This document shows positions 44,315 to 53,817 of a DNA stretch of 64,000 nt, piece after piece (positions within the stretch are counted from its first letter, which is position 1; each line of letters begins with the position of its first letter). The DNA comes from JBKECY01 sp047975025 (GTDB lineage Bacteria; Bacillota; Clostridia; Lachnospirales; Lachnospiraceae). The notes beneath the pieces are model-generated. The model ran no database searches. It was given only the letters and a program-made list of their open reading frames with translations, and was not told the DNA's origin. Where the stretch lies: assembly GCA_047975025.1 (NCBI GenBank), contig JBKECY010000045.1, forward strand, positions 1-64,000. Reading direction: 5' to 3'. A program made the position numbers and the translations under genes.

Positions 44315-45639
44315 TACGATTTCTCCTTACGTTCACGAGTAATAAAGCGCAGCGGTGTCCCTCTGAATCCAAAAGTGTCACGAATCTTGTTCTCCAGGTA
44401 CCTTACATAAGAAAAATGCATAAGTTCCTTGCTGTTGACGAAGAAAACAAAGGTTGGAGGCTTTACGGACACTTGTGTAGCATAGAAAATCTTCAATCGT
44501 TTTCCCTTATCCGAAGGTGGCTGCTGCATCGCTACCGCCTCCGTAACAATTTCATTCAGGACACCTGTTTGTATCCGCAGTGTGCGGTTTTCAAGCACCA
44601 TATCAATCAGCGGGAACAGATTGGGCAGCCGCTTTCCTGTCTGTGCAGAGATAAACACCAACTCTGCATAGGGCATGTAAGAAAGCACATCGCGGATTTT
44701 GCGTGTGAACTGATAAATCGTCTGGTCATCCTTTTCAACCGCATCCCATTTGTTGACCGCTATGATGGTTCCTTTGCCGCGTTCATGGGCAATCCCCGCA
44801 ATTTTAGCGTCCTGCTCGGTGATTCCTTCAATCGCATCAATGACCAGTATGACGACATCCGCACGTTCTACTGCGGTCACCGTCCGGATTACACTGTAAC
44901 GCTCCAGCTCCTCTTTTACTTTGCTTTTGCGGCGCAGCCCGGCCGTATCGATAAAGATATATTCCTTATCATCCCAGCAGATTTTTGTATCTACGGCATC
45001 CCTCGTCGTTCCTGCCACATCAGACACAATGACCCGTTCCTCGCCAAGCAGCTTGTTGATCAGCGATGATTTTCCGACGTTAGGCTTACCGACAATCGCC
45101 ACATAGGGTATGTCTTCGTCCTGTACATCCTGTGAACCTTCCGGAAAATGCTTTACAACTTCATCCAGCATATCGCCCAGCCCCAGCTTAGATGACGCTG
45201 AGACCGGCACAGGTTCTCCGATTCCCAGATTGTAAAATTCATATACATCCGGCATGAACTTTTCAAAACTGTCCACCTTATTAACGACCAGTATGACTGG
45301 TTTGTGGCTTCGGCGCAGCATATCCGCCACTTTGGCATCTGAATCCACAAGTCCTTGACGCACATCTGTAATAAAGATAATTACGTCGGCAGTATCAATG
45401 GCAATCTGTGCCTGATCGCGCATGGAAGCCAGTATAATATCACTTGTCTCCGGCTCAATGCCTCCCGTATCCATCAGCGTAAACTCGTGCTGCAGCCAGC
45501 TTACATCTGCATATATTCTGTCTCTTGTAACCCCGGGGGTATCTTTGACAATGGAGATATTCTCCCCAGCGAGGCTGTTGAACAATGTGGACTTTCCTAC
45601 ATTAGGTCGTCCTACGATTGCGACTATCGGTCTGCTCAT
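44314..45639 (-). CDS. der: ribosome assembly GTPase Der (EngA)
   Basis: Double GTPase for 50S subunit assembly, 441 residues. First G domain with GRPNVGKSTLFN, DTPGVTRD, DTGGI and NKVD; second with GKPNVGKSSLINKLLG, DVAGTTRDAVD, DTAGLRRKSK and NKWD; KH-like C-terminal domain. It overlaps the preceding DUF512 gene by 38 bases, a der/DUF512 pairing common in clostridia. Confidence 0.97.
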   Translation of the reverse strand: MSRPIVAIVGRPNVGKSTLFNSLAGENISIVKDTPGVTRDRIYADVSWLQHEFTLMDTGGIEPETSDIILASMRDQAQIAIDTADVIIFITDVRQGLVDSDAKVADMLRRSHKPVILVVNKVDSFEKFMPDVYEFYNLGIGEPVPVSASSKLGLGDMLDEVVKHFPEGSQDVQDEDIPYVAIVGKPNVGKSSLINKLLGEERVIVSDVAGTTRDAVDTKICWDDKEYIFIDTAGLRRKSKVKEELERYSVIRTVTAVERADVVILVIDAIEGITEQDAKIAGIAHERGKGTIIAVNKWDAVEKDDQTIYQFTRKIRDVLSYMPYAELVFISAQTGKRLPNLFPLIDMVLENRTLRIQTGVLNEIVTEAVAMQQPPSDKGKRLKIFYATQVSVKPPTFVFFVNSKELMHFSYVRYLENKIRDTFGFRGTPLRFITRERKEKS

Positions 45640-46999
45640 AAATCTGTCTCCTTTTATGTTTTACTTTTGTACCGCTGTGGGTAAGCTGTCGGACAAAATC
45701 CGCACCGTCATTTTCTACAGCTGAAATCTGTACATGCAGCTTTTCTTCCATTTCTTCTATGGTGATGTCATCCAGAAAAACGGATTCTCCGCTTCTTAAC
45801 ATGCTGACCGGCAGCAACAAGGTATCTCCCAGTTCCCTGCCATCCAGCTGCCGCAGAATATCCTGCCCTGTGATTAATCCGGCCACAGTAATCTGCTCCC
45901 CGAAAAACTCATTTCGAATCGGAACGACATCTATTGTAATCCCCGGATACTTTAATGTAATCCAGTCACAATACTCCCGGATATAAGGACTGGCCATTTC
46001 GCCGGTAGCGATGGTGCAATGCCTCTGTATATGGATATCTCCCTCGCTTTCGGCCAGCGCTTGTACGATTTCATCCTGCAGTGAGCGCAGCATACCGACG
46101 CCGTTCTCAATCTGCGGATAGCCGTCGTATTCTGCTGCCTGCGGCAACTGTCTTCCTGCCAGTACATACCACTCATCTGACGCATGTACGAACCGATATC
46201 CGTGGTCTTTCAGACATATGGCCTGCCAGCGTTCAATGGCCGCGAGGACCTGCTTCGCATCTTCTGCGGTAAAACTCTCCAGCGGATACACATGTTCTCT
46301 GTACTTTGTAAGTCCCACAGGAACCACAGACAAGCTTTGCAGATAAGGTGCATAGGCCGAAAGATCCTGCAGCGTACGCTCCAGTTCTTCCCCATCATTA
46401 AGACCTTTGCAAAGCACAATCTGGCCATTCATACGGATTCCTGCCTCATATAAGAGACCGACATAGGAAAGTACATCTCCTGCCGCCTTATTGCGCAACA
46501 TACGGCACCGCAGGCGGGGATTTGTCGTATGAAAGGAGATATTGATTGGTTCCATTCTGTATCGTATGATGCGGCGTATATCTTCTTCTGACATATTCGT
46601 TAATGTTATATAATTGCCCTGCAAAAAAGAAAGACGCGCATCATCGTCTTTGACATAAAGGGTCTCCCGCATCCCCGGTGGCATCTGGTCAATAAAGCAG
46701 AACATGCACTTATTACTGCAGGTTCTGTATTCATCCATAAGACTTTCTTCAAATTCCAGCCCAAGATCCTCTTCATATTCTTTTTCTATTTCTGCAATCC
46801 ACTGCTCACCATCAGCATCCTCAATACAAAGCTCCACGTATTCCTCGTGCAGCATGTAATGATAGTCCAGCACATCATGAATCGGCTGTCCGTTAATGGT
46901 CAGCACAAAAGAACCGGGCGTAATCTCCAGCTCCTCGGCTATACTGCCCGCCGCGACTCTGGCAATCCTGTGCTTTGTGCTATTTTTTTCGTTCTTCAC
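45602..46999 (-). CDS. DUF512 protein with PDZ-like and radical-SAM-like domains
   Basis: 465 residues. N-terminal PDZ-like segment (AEELEITPGSFVLTINGQPI), then CSNKCMFCFIDQMPPGMRETLYVKDDD with a CxxxCxxC-type radical SAM motif, a TIM-barrel-like middle and the DUF512 C-terminal domain. Starts at a GTG with AGGAAG just upstream. Function not established for the family; the tie to der suggests a translation or ribosome context. The 38-base overlap with der points to coupled translation. Confidence 0.88.
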   Translation of the reverse strand: MKNEKNSTKHRIARVAAGSIAEELEITPGSFVLTINGQPIHDVLDYHYMLHEEYVELCIEDADGEQWIAEIEKEYEEDLGLEFEESLMDEYRTCSNKCMFCFIDQMPPGMRETLYVKDDDARLSFLQGNYITLTNMSEEDIRRIIRYRMEPINISFHTTNPRLRCRMLRNKAAGDVLSYVGLLYEAGIRMNGQIVLCKGLNDGEELERTLQDLSAYAPYLQSLSVVPVGLTKYREHVYPLESFTAEDAKQVLAAIERWQAICLKDHGYRFVHASDEWYVLAGRQLPQAAEYDGYPQIENGVGMLRSLQDEIVQALAESEGDIHIQRHCTIATGEMASPYIREYCDWITLKYPGITIDVVPIRNEFFGEQITVAGLITGQDILRQLDGRELGDTLLLPVSMLRSGESVFLDDITIEEMEEKLHVQISAVENDGADFVRQLTHSGTKVKHKRRQIYEQTDSRNRRTT

Positions 47000-47088
47000 T
47001 ACTTCCTGACTTTCTAAAACGCAGGCAGTTCATCCTGGCCGGCATCACATCGGCAGACCTGCGATTCATTGTGTTCATCTACAAACAT

Positions 47089-47117
47089 ATCATACCAATT
47101 CACGCTGTAAAAAGCAA
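47089..47117 (-). promoter_or_regulatory. promoter for DUF512-der-plsY-gpsA
   Basis: -35 TTGCTT (47112-47117), a 17-base spacer and -10 TATGAT (47089-47094), about 90 bases upstream of the GTG start. It is divergent from the prs promoter. Confidence 0.6.
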
Positions 47118-47175
47118 CCCGAACAAACTTTAATTATGAAAGACGGCGATAAACCGGAAAATAACCGAATATGCC

Positions 47176-47204
47176 TTGACTGTTTCAAATCCTAGTGTTA
47201 TAAA
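47176..47204 (+). promoter_or_regulatory. prs promoter
   Basis: -35 TTGACT (47176-47181), a 17-base spacer and -10 TATAAA (47199-47204), 54 bases upstream of the prs start codon. Confidence 0.7.
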
Positions 47205-47258
47205 TAGTACGTAGATAAACAACTACCTCTTAAACCCATTAAAAATTCGGAGGAAAAA

Positions 47259-48446
47259 ATGCCTAATTTAGACTTATTGGAAACTTCTATTCCGGTCGCT
47301 CCCATCAAGATTGCCGCTTTAGCCGGCTGCAGAGAATTGGCGGAAGAAGTCGACGCGCATCTGGTACAATTCAGGAAAGAACTGAACGAACATACGCGTT
47401 CTGGTCTTCGTCTCAACGGATTCAGTGAAGAATCATTTCTGGTGGACTGTGAATGTCCCCGTTTTGGTACCGGAGAAGGAAAAGCCTATATAAATGAATC
47501 GATTCGCGGTGTGGATCTCTATATTATGGTAGATATCACCAATTACAGCCTGACCTATAAAGTCTGCGGACATCTGAATCATATGTCTCCTGACAACCAC
47601 TACCAGGACTTAAAACGTATCATCTCAGCGGCCACAGGTAAAGCGCACCGTATTAATGTTGTCATGCCCTTCCTATACGAAGGCAGACAGCACAAACGTT
47701 CTCACAGAGAATCTCTTGACTGTGCACTTGCACTAAAAGAACTTAGCGATATGGGGGTTACAAACATTATAACCTTTGACGCTCATGACCCACGTGTACA
47801 GAACTCTATCCCACTAAAAGGGTTTGACAACTTTTTCCCCACCTATCAGTTTCTCAAGGCCATCTATAAGAACATTCCTGATTTCCGGGCTGACAATGAG
47901 CACCTCATGATTATAAGCCCTGACGAAGGTGCCATGTCGCGCGCTGTATATTTTTCAGGTATTCTCGGAGTTGACATGGGCATGTTCTATAAGCGGCGTG
48001 ACTATTCAGTCATTGTGAATGGCAAAAACCCTATTGTGGCTCATGAATTTCTTGGAGATGACGTTTCCGGTAAAGACGTAATCATCATTGACGATATGAT
48101 TTCTTCAGGTGAGAGTATGCTTGATGTGGCCCAACAGCTGAAAAGCCGTGATGCCAATCGCGTCATTATCTGTACGACTTACGGATTGTTTACCGATGGG
48201 CTGGAAAAATTCGATGAATTCTATGAAAAGGGCTATATTGATAAGGTCATTATCACCAATCTGAACTATGTGACTCCTGAGCTGCTGAAGCGACCTTACT
48301 TTATCAAGGCTAATATGAGTAAATATCTGGCAAGTATTATTGATATCATCAACCATGACGTATCTGTTGAAAAAGTACGCTCTTCAGATAACAAAATTCT
48401 TAAGCTGGTTAAAAATCTTAATAAAGAACATCGCAAGAAAAAGTAA
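47259..48446 (+). CDS. prs: ribose-phosphate pyrophosphokinase, long form
   Basis: PRPP synthetase, 395 residues, some 80 longer than the common ~315-residue enzyme because of an N-terminal region and internal insertions. Conserved parts: FDAHDPRVQNS, SPDEGAMSRA, and the PRPP-binding loop VIIIDDMISSGESM. The longer form is familiar from Lachnospiraceae. GGAGGA precedes the ATG. Only the N-terminal region differs strongly from standard Prs; catalytic activity is expected. Confidence 0.93.
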   Translation: MPNLDLLETSIPVAPIKIAALAGCRELAEEVDAHLVQFRKELNEHTRSGLRLNGFSEESFLVDCECPRFGTGEGKAYINESIRGVDLYIMVDITNYSLTYKVCGHLNHMSPDNHYQDLKRIISAATGKAHRINVVMPFLYEGRQHKRSHRESLDCALALKELSDMGVTNIITFDAHDPRVQNSIPLKGFDNFFPTYQFLKAIYKNIPDFRADNEHLMIISPDEGAMSRAVYFSGILGVDMGMFYKRRDYSVIVNGKNPIVAHEFLGDDVSGKDVIIIDDMISSGESMLDVAQQLKSRDANRVIICTTYGLFTDGLEKFDEFYEKGYIDKVIITNLNYVTPELLKRPYFIKANMSKYLASIIDIINHDVSVEKVRSSDNKILKLVKNLNKEHRKKK

Positions 48447-48473
48447 TAAAGCGGCCTGCGGGCCGCTTTATTA
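48446..48473. terminator. bidirectional terminator between prs and yraN
   Basis: AATAAAGCGGCC-TGC-GGCCGCTTTATT style stem of 12 bases directly after the prs stop, with A/T runs on both sides. It serves the convergent prs and the yraN-rnhB-rbgA-lepB set. Confidence 0.9.
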
Positions 48474-48479
48474 GTCTAT

Positions 48480-48833
48480 TTATTGAATATATTCAAATGC
48501 CTGTACAATATGTGTCACAGCACTGCCATCAATTGCGATTACATCGAACCGGCAAGGAACTTTGTCTACAAGATTTTCCTGCAGCAGATACCGTAAAGCC
48601 ACCCGACTGATTTTTCTCTGTTTCCTGCGGTCTACGGCTGCAAGCGCCGTACCGAACTTCTGCCCGCAGCGGTATTTCACTTCTACGAACACAAGACAGC
48701 TGCCGGTCCTGGCTATAATGTCGATTTCACCTTCCGCAATTCTGTAATTGCGTACAAGAATTTCATAGGCGGAAGCTTGGAGATAATCAACAGCCCTCTG
48801 CTCGTATATACTTCCTGTCTTTCTTTTGTTCAT
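48480..48833 (-). CDS. YraN family protein (UPF0102)
   Basis: 117-residue Holliday-junction-resolvase-like (endonuclease fold) protein. Motifs: GEIDIIARTGSCLVFVEVKYRCG, with the E-x-K catalytic-like pair, and KQRKISRVALRYL. Cellular role unresolved. Conserved after rnhB, as seen here. Confidence 0.9.
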   Translation of the reverse strand: MNKRKTGSIYEQRAVDYLQASAYEILVRNYRIAEGEIDIIARTGSCLVFVEVKYRCGQKFGTALAAVDRRKQRKISRVALRYLLQENLVDKVPCRFDVIAIDGSAVTHIVQAFEYIQ

Positions 48834-48856
48834 AGACCCTTTCCATCAATTGACGA

Positions 48857-49612
48857 TCAGATAAAATTGTGAATAAAGGATTTGCGGTGTATGGGAGACG
48901 GGCCATGTGTACGCAGTGCTTCAATATGTACAGCGGTACCATATCCCTTATTCTCTGCAAATCCGTATTCCGGCAATATAGAATCATACTCTCGCATCAA
49001 TGCATCTCTGGACACTTTGGCAACGATACTTGCCGCCGCAATAGAGATACTTTTGGCATCACCATGGATAATGGGTACTTGCTGCATCGGTAATGCAGGA
49101 ATTGTCACTGCATCGTTTAAAAGGACTTCCGGCTGCGGTTCTAATTTGCCGACTGCAATGCGCATTGCCTCATACGTCGCATTCAGTATGTTGATTTCAT
49201 CAATTCTTGCCGGGCTTACTATCCCCAGCCCCACACTGACCGCACATTCCATGATTTCCTGATGCAGCGCTTCTCTGCGGGCAGCCGAAAGTTTCTTGGA
49301 ATCGTTGATTCCTGAAATCCGGCATCCTTTCGGCAAAATCACAGCACAGGCTACTACCGGGCCGGCCAGAGGTCCTCTGCCAACTTCGTCAATTCCGCAA
49401 ACAAGCGCCTGTGGCTCATATTGCCTCTCAAAGGCACTCAGTTTCCACAGACGCTCTTCTTCTTTGTGTATTGCTGCTTCTCTTTTACGATAGGTCGCAA
49501 TGATCTTTTTGACACCGGCACGTTCGTCCGGTGTATAAAGTTCATACAAAGACTGCAGCTGCGTAAGATCTGCCTGTGCAAATTCAACTTGAATTTCGTT
49601 AATCTTCTTCAT
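48857..49612 (-). CDS. rnhB: ribonuclease HII
   Basis: Cleaves RNA of RNA-DNA hybrids and single ribonucleotides. 251 residues with an N-terminal helical extension; active-site motifs GIDEVGRGPLAGPVV, NDSKKL, and HGDAKSISIAAASIVAKVSRD. Overlaps the rbgA stop by 14 bases. Confidence 0.96.
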   Translation of the reverse strand: MKKINEIQVEFAQADLTQLQSLYELYTPDERAGVKKIIATYRKREAAIHKEEERLWKLSAFERQYEPQALVCGIDEVGRGPLAGPVVACAVILPKGCRISGINDSKKLSAARREALHQEIMECAVSVGLGIVSPARIDEINILNATYEAMRIAVGKLEPQPEVLLNDAVTIPALPMQQVPIIHGDAKSISIAAASIVAKVSRDALMREYDSILPEYGFAENKGYGTAVHIEALRTHGPSPIHRKSFIHNFI

Positions 49613-50465
49613 CTGTTGTCGTCTCCTCCGGAGCTTCCAGTGATATGCGGGCTATCTTCCCGGCACGAAAATCATCCAGAATCAGGTCAGCGGCTTTTGA
49701 ATAGTTCAATGTATTGCCTTTAGCAATACAGTTACGAGCCTGCGCAATCTGTTCAAGCACCGGTAACGCTTCTTCTTCCATGGAAATGCCATAGTACTCC
49801 GTAAGCTTGCCCGGGTAACGCTGCATAATTGTCAAAAGCAGCTGCAATGCCAGCTCTTCCTTGTTCAGAATATCATCATTCACCGAACCAATCATCGCCA
49901 GATGGACACCAACGGTCTCATCCTCGAATTTGGGCCATAGAATACCGGGGGTATCCAGAAGCTCAATGCTCTTATGAATACGAATCCATTGTTTGCCCTT
50001 TGTAACTCCCGGCTTATTACCGGTCTTGGTACTGGCACGTCCTGCGAAGGTATTAATAAAGGTGGATTTTCCCACGTTCGGAATACCTACGACCATCGCA
50101 CGTATCGGCCGGTTCTTAATCCCTCTTCGAATATCCCGCTGTATCTTCTCCGCACATGCCTTCTGCAGCAGTTCATGTATCTGTTTGATACCCGTATTCT
50201 TGCGGGAATTCATCTTTAGCGCAAAAAATCCCTTGTTTCTGAAAAAAGCCAGCCACAGCTCACTGATTCTGTCATCTGCCAGATCTGCCTTATTCAGCAG
50301 AATGATCCGCGGCTTATGGGCTCCCAGCTCATCTATGTCCGGATTTCGACTGGCAAACGGTATTCTTGCATCAATTACTTCGATAATAACATCTACCAGC
50401 TTGATTTCCTGCTGCATCATTCTCCTGGCCTTTGTCATATGGCCAGGATACCATTGCACTTTCAT
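49599..50465 (-). CDS. rbgA: ribosome biogenesis GTPase (YlqF/RbgA)
   Basis: Circularly permuted GTPase needed for late 50S assembly. Order G4 (LLNKADLAD) before G1 (GIPNVGKSTFINTFAG) and G3 (LLDTPGILWP), as in RbgA; start QWYPGHMTKARR is diagnostic. 288 residues from the ATG at 50465 with AAGGGG upstream; a GTG two codons earlier is also possible. The C-terminal RNA-binding domain is present. Confidence 0.95.
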   Translation of the reverse strand: MKVQWYPGHMTKARRMMQQEIKLVDVIIEVIDARIPFASRNPDIDELGAHKPRIILLNKADLADDRISELWLAFFRNKGFFALKMNSRKNTGIKQIHELLQKACAEKIQRDIRRGIKNRPIRAMVVGIPNVGKSTFINTFAGRASTKTGNKPGVTKGKQWIRIHKSIELLDTPGILWPKFEDETVGVHLAMIGSVNDDILNKEELALQLLLTIMQRYPGKLTEYYGISMEEEALPVLEQIAQARNCIAKGNTLNYSKAADLILDDFRAGKIARISLEAPEETTTDEED

Positions 50466-50499
50466 ATACACCCCTTTTTGCTATACATTGAATCGTCGG

Positions 50500-51087
50500 T
50501 CATGAATACAACCATAATTTACCCACGATATTTTCTCGTTTTACATTTCCAATATCAGGATAACGGCTGTCCTCACTGTTGTTTCTGTTGTCACCCAGGA
50601 CAAAATACTCGTCTTTTCCTAACACAATCGGCGTCTCCGCCAGTCCCGCATAATTTATGGTCGGGAAATCCTGGCCTTCCTTATACAGGGAACCGTCAAT
50701 GCGAATCTGTCCATTTTCTATCTGCACTGTCTCTCCGGGCAATCCAATCACTCGCTTGATATATAGGCTGGCATCCGCATCCGATGTTGTTTTAAATACA
50801 ATAAGTTCACCACGTTTTGGAGAACCCAGCTTATATCCTGCTTTATTAATAAAGTAGTTCTCACCGGTCGTAAGCGTGGGTTCCATCGAACTTTCCTGCA
50901 TAGATACTGTTTGGAAAAAGCCAATACTGACTACAATTCCCAAAACAAGTACCAGAAGGATCTGAAATCCCCAGATCAGTATACGACGTATCCGGTCGCT
51001 CAATCCGCCGGAGCGTACTTGTATACTCACGCTTTCTGCTGTGCCATCCTGTGTCTTTGTCTGAATGGTCTTGTGTTCTGGTTTCAT
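50500..51087 (-). CDS. lepB: signal peptidase I
   Basis: Membrane serine protease removing signal peptides. 195 residues: cytoplasmic N-terminus, one TM at about 36-58, catalytic serine S67 in QESSMEPTL, catalytic lysine K111 in YIKRVIGLPG, and the GDNRNNSEDSRYP box. GAGGTG lies upstream of the ATG at 51087; an earlier in-frame start would fall in the leader hairpin. Confidence 0.95.
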   Translation of the reverse strand: MKPEHKTIQTKTQDGTAESVSIQVRSGGLSDRIRRILIWGFQILLVLVLGIVVSIGFFQTVSMQESSMEPTLTTGENYFINKAGYKLGSPKRGELIVFKTTSDADASLYIKRVIGLPGETVQIENGQIRIDGSLYKEGQDFPTINYAGLAETPIVLGKDEYFVLGDNRNNSEDSRYPDIGNVKRENIVGKLWLYS

Positions 51088-51102
51088 AATACACCTCAAA
51101 AA

Positions 51103-51135
51103 CATTACCGCCTGTGAAAGTCGCAAGCGGTAATG
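51103..51135 (-). terminator. hairpin with T-run just upstream of lepB
   Basis: CATTACCGC (51127-51135 on the minus strand) pairs with GCGGTAATG (51103-51111), followed by TTTTT and then, within 2 bases, the lepB Shine-Dalgarno. It can act as terminator for transcripts from trpA and as an attenuator in the lepB leader, because a likely lepB promoter (TTGTAA, 17 bases, TATTAT, about 51153-51181) lies upstream of it. Confidence 0.6.
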
Positions 51136-51191
51136 TGTGATTAACTTGATTTTATTATAATAGCATTTTATGAGGAATTTTACAAGAAAAA

Positions 51192-51215
51192 GCTATGGCG
51201 CACCGCGCGCATTGC
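51192..51215 (-). terminator. possible trp operon terminator
   Basis: An imperfect stem (GCAATGCGC with GCGCCATAGC, one bulge and one mismatch) followed at once by TTTTT, 17 bases after the trpA stop. Moderate strength. Confidence 0.45.
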
Positions 51216-51232
51216 GAAGACACAATAGAATC

Positions 51233-52012
51233 TTACTTTATTTCGCGTATGCTGTCCTTCATTTCTTTTACATAGGCTTCTACAACCGGTACACTGTCGC
51301 GCCCATGTGCTGCAACCATGCGTACTATGGCGGAACCTACGATGACTCCATCGGCGACCGCAGCCATTTTCGACGCCTGCTCTGCTGTGGATATCCCAAA
51401 CCCGATGGCACAAGGCGTATCTGTAACTTCTCTTACCATCTTAGTCATTTCTCCAATATCTGTCTTGATCTCAGAGCGAACCCCTGTCACGCCAAGAGAA
51501 GACACAACATAGATAAATCCGCCTGCACTTTCGGCAATCTTATGAATCCGCTCTTTTGATGTAGGTGCAATCAATGAAATCAGGTCAATTGAGAATTCAG
51601 CACAGACACCGGAGAGCTCCTCTTTCTCCTCGTATGGCAAATCCGGTACGATCAGACCGTCAATTCCGCATTCCACACAGCGTTTCATAAACGCTTCTTT
51701 GCCATACACAAAGATTGGATTTACATAGGTCAAAAAGACCATCGGCACCTGTACCTTCTGACGAGCCTTCTTTACCATGTCGAATAACTTATCCGTTGTA
51801 CATCCTGCCTGCAATGCCCGCTCATTCGCTTCTTGTATCACAACTCCTTCAGCCACCGGGTCCGAGAACGGTAACCCAATTTCTATCAAATCAGCTCCTG
51901 CCCGTTCCATCGCATACAACAGCTGCTCTGTGGTGGCAAGATCAGGATCTCCTCCGGTCACAAATGGTATGAACGCTTTTCCATGGCGAAACGCCTCTTG
52001 TATTCTACTCAT
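51233..52012 (-). CDS. trpA: tryptophan synthase alpha chain
   Basis: Cleaves indole-glycerol phosphate to indole and glyceraldehyde 3-phosphate. 259-residue TIM barrel with ADLIEIGLPFSDPVAEG (catalytic Glu), DGLIVPDLPYEE (catalytic Asp) and IGFGISTAEQA. Overlaps the trpB stop by 8 bases. Last gene of the trp operon. Confidence 0.97.
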   Translation of the reverse strand: MSRIQEAFRHGKAFIPFVTGGDPDLATTEQLLYAMERAGADLIEIGLPFSDPVAEGVVIQEANERALQAGCTTDKLFDMVKKARQKVQVPMVFLTYVNPIFVYGKEAFMKRCVECGIDGLIVPDLPYEEKEELSGVCAEFSIDLISLIAPTSKERIHKIAESAGGFIYVVSSLGVTGVRSEIKTDIGEMTKMVREVTDTPCAIGFGISTAEQASKMAAVADGVIVGSAIVRMVAAHGRDSVPVVEAYVKEMKDSIREIK

Positions 52013-53189
52013 ATAGATCCACTCCTTTATATCGTGCGATTGCTGCTACGTCCTTGTCTCCTCGTCCCGAAACCGTAACGACTATAATCTGATCCTGCTG
52101 CATTGTGGGCGCCAGTTTTCGCGCATACGCTACGGCATGGGCACTTTCAATAGCCGGAATAATACCTTCTGTTCTCGACAAATATTCAAATGCTTCCACC
52201 GCTTCATTATCACTGATCGGCACATACTGTGCCCGGTTCGTGCTATGAAGATTGGCATGCTCTGGTCCGATTCCAGGATAGTCCAGTCCTGCCGAGATCG
52301 AGTAGACTGGTGCAATCTGTCCGTCTTTATCCTGACAGAACAACGATTTCATACCATGAAATACACCTGTGGTCCCTTTGGCAATCGTAGCGGCATGTTT
52401 GTCCGTATCGATACCAAGTCCAGCGGCTTCACAACCAATCAACTGTACGGAAGGTTCTTCAATGAATTCATAGAAGCTGCCAATCGCATTACTGCCACCG
52501 CCCACGCAGGCAATGACCGCATCCGGCAGCCGGCCTTCTGTCAGCTGCAGCTGTTCCTTGATTTCTTTGCTGATGACCTTTTGAAAATCACGAACAATGG
52601 TCGGGAATGGGTGCGGGCCCATGACCGATCCTAATACATACAGTGTATCATCGCAGCGTCTGGTCCATTCACGCATAGTCTCATTGACCGCATCTTTTAG
52701 AGTCTGTGTTCCGGAGGTTACCGTATGCACTCTGGCACCTAAAAGTTCCATACGAAACACGTTGAGTGCCTGTCGGTCCGTATCTTCTTTACCCATGAAT
52801 ATTTCGCATTCCATCCCTAAAAGTGCGGCCACAGTTGCCGTTGCCACACCATGCTGGCCTGCGCCGGTTTCAGCAATTACCCTTGTCTTTCCGATTTTCT
52901 TTGCTAAAAGAACCTGCCCCAGTACATTGTTAATCTTGTGAGAGCCTGTATGATTCAAATCTTCTCTTTTCAAATAGATTTTAGCTCCCCCCAGGTCGGC
53001 GGTCATCTTTTTAGCTTCGTAAAGTAACGAAGGTCGTCCCGCATAGTTTTGCAGCAACTCATCCAGCTCCCGGCAAAACGCTGTATCATTCTTATAGTGC
53101 TCATATGCCTGTGTTGTCTCATGTACCGCGGTCATCAGTGTCTCTGGTATGAACTGACCACCATATTCCCCAAATCTTCCGGTCTTCAT
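52005..53189 (-). CDS. trpB: tryptophan synthase beta chain
   Basis: PLP enzyme joining indole and serine. 394 residues: GRPSLLYEAKKM, KREDLNHTGSHKINN with the PLP lysine, ETGAGQHGVATATVAAL, CVGGGSNAIG. This is the standard TrpB1 type that pairs with TrpA. Overlaps trpF by 4 bases. Confidence 0.98.
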   Translation of the reverse strand: MKTGRFGEYGGQFIPETLMTAVHETTQAYEHYKNDTAFCRELDELLQNYAGRPSLLYEAKKMTADLGGAKIYLKREDLNHTGSHKINNVLGQVLLAKKIGKTRVIAETGAGQHGVATATVAALLGMECEIFMGKEDTDRQALNVFRMELLGARVHTVTSGTQTLKDAVNETMREWTRRCDDTLYVLGSVMGPHPFPTIVRDFQKVISKEIKEQLQLTEGRLPDAVIACVGGGSNAIGSFYEFIEEPSVQLIGCEAAGLGIDTDKHAATIAKGTTGVFHGMKSLFCQDKDGQIAPVYSISAGLDYPGIGPEHANLHSTNRAQYVPISDNEAVEAFEYLSRTEGIIPAIESAHAVAYARKLAPTMQQDQIIVVTVSGRGDKDVAAIARYKGVDLYE

Positions 53190-53812
53190 ATAGTTTCTCC
53201 TTGTCTTACACTCGTTATAAAACGCTTTATTTTATCATAATCCTTCACGCCCTGACTTTCAACCCCGCTGCTCACATCTACTGCGAAAGGACGGCTTAAT
53301 CGAATCTTTTCCGCCACATTATCTTCGTGCAAACCACCTGCCAGAAAGAAAGGTGTGGTAAGAGGCGGAATCAGATGCGTGTCAAAGCTTTCTCCGCTGC
53401 CTCCATGCTGTCCTTTGCAGTAGGTATCCAACAGCAGGTAGGCATGCTTCTGCGCATCTATCTGTGTCAGCTGTTCGCGGTTTTTTACACGCACGGCGCG
53501 TATTATGGGTACAGGAATGCGGCTCTTTAACGTCTGTATATATGTCGCATCTTCTTCTCCATGCAGTTGGACCAAATCAATACTTTGCACCTGAACAATA
53601 GATACAATCTGTTCTATGGGCTCATTGACAAATACGCCAACACTTTTGATACGCTTATCCAGCTTTGCCTTGAGTTCTTGCGCCTGTTGAGGGGAGATCT
53701 GCCTGCGGCTTTTGGCAAAGACAAATCCTATGTACTCCGGCAGCAGTTCATTGACAAACGCAATATCATCCGGACGGCTTAATCCGCAGATCTTTATTTT
53801 GACATCATGCAT
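53186..53812 (-). CDS. trpF: phosphoribosylanthranilate isomerase
   Basis: Third-step enzyme in tryptophan synthesis. 208-residue TIM barrel with KICGLSRPDDI (catalytic Cys), GFVFAKSRRQISP, VQLHGEED and AVDVSSGVESQGVKDYDKI. Separate from trpC. 5 bases after the trpC stop. Confidence 0.96.
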   Translation of the reverse strand: MHDVKIKICGLSRPDDIAFVNELLPEYIGFVFAKSRRQISPQQAQELKAKLDKRIKSVGVFVNEPIEQIVSIVQVQSIDLVQLHGEEDATYIQTLKSRIPVPIIRAVRVKNREQLTQIDAQKHAYLLLDTYCKGQHGGSGESFDTHLIPPLTTPFFLAGGLHEDNVAEKIRLSRPFAVDVSSGVESQGVKDYDKIKRFITSVRQGETI

Positions 53813-53817
53813 ACACT

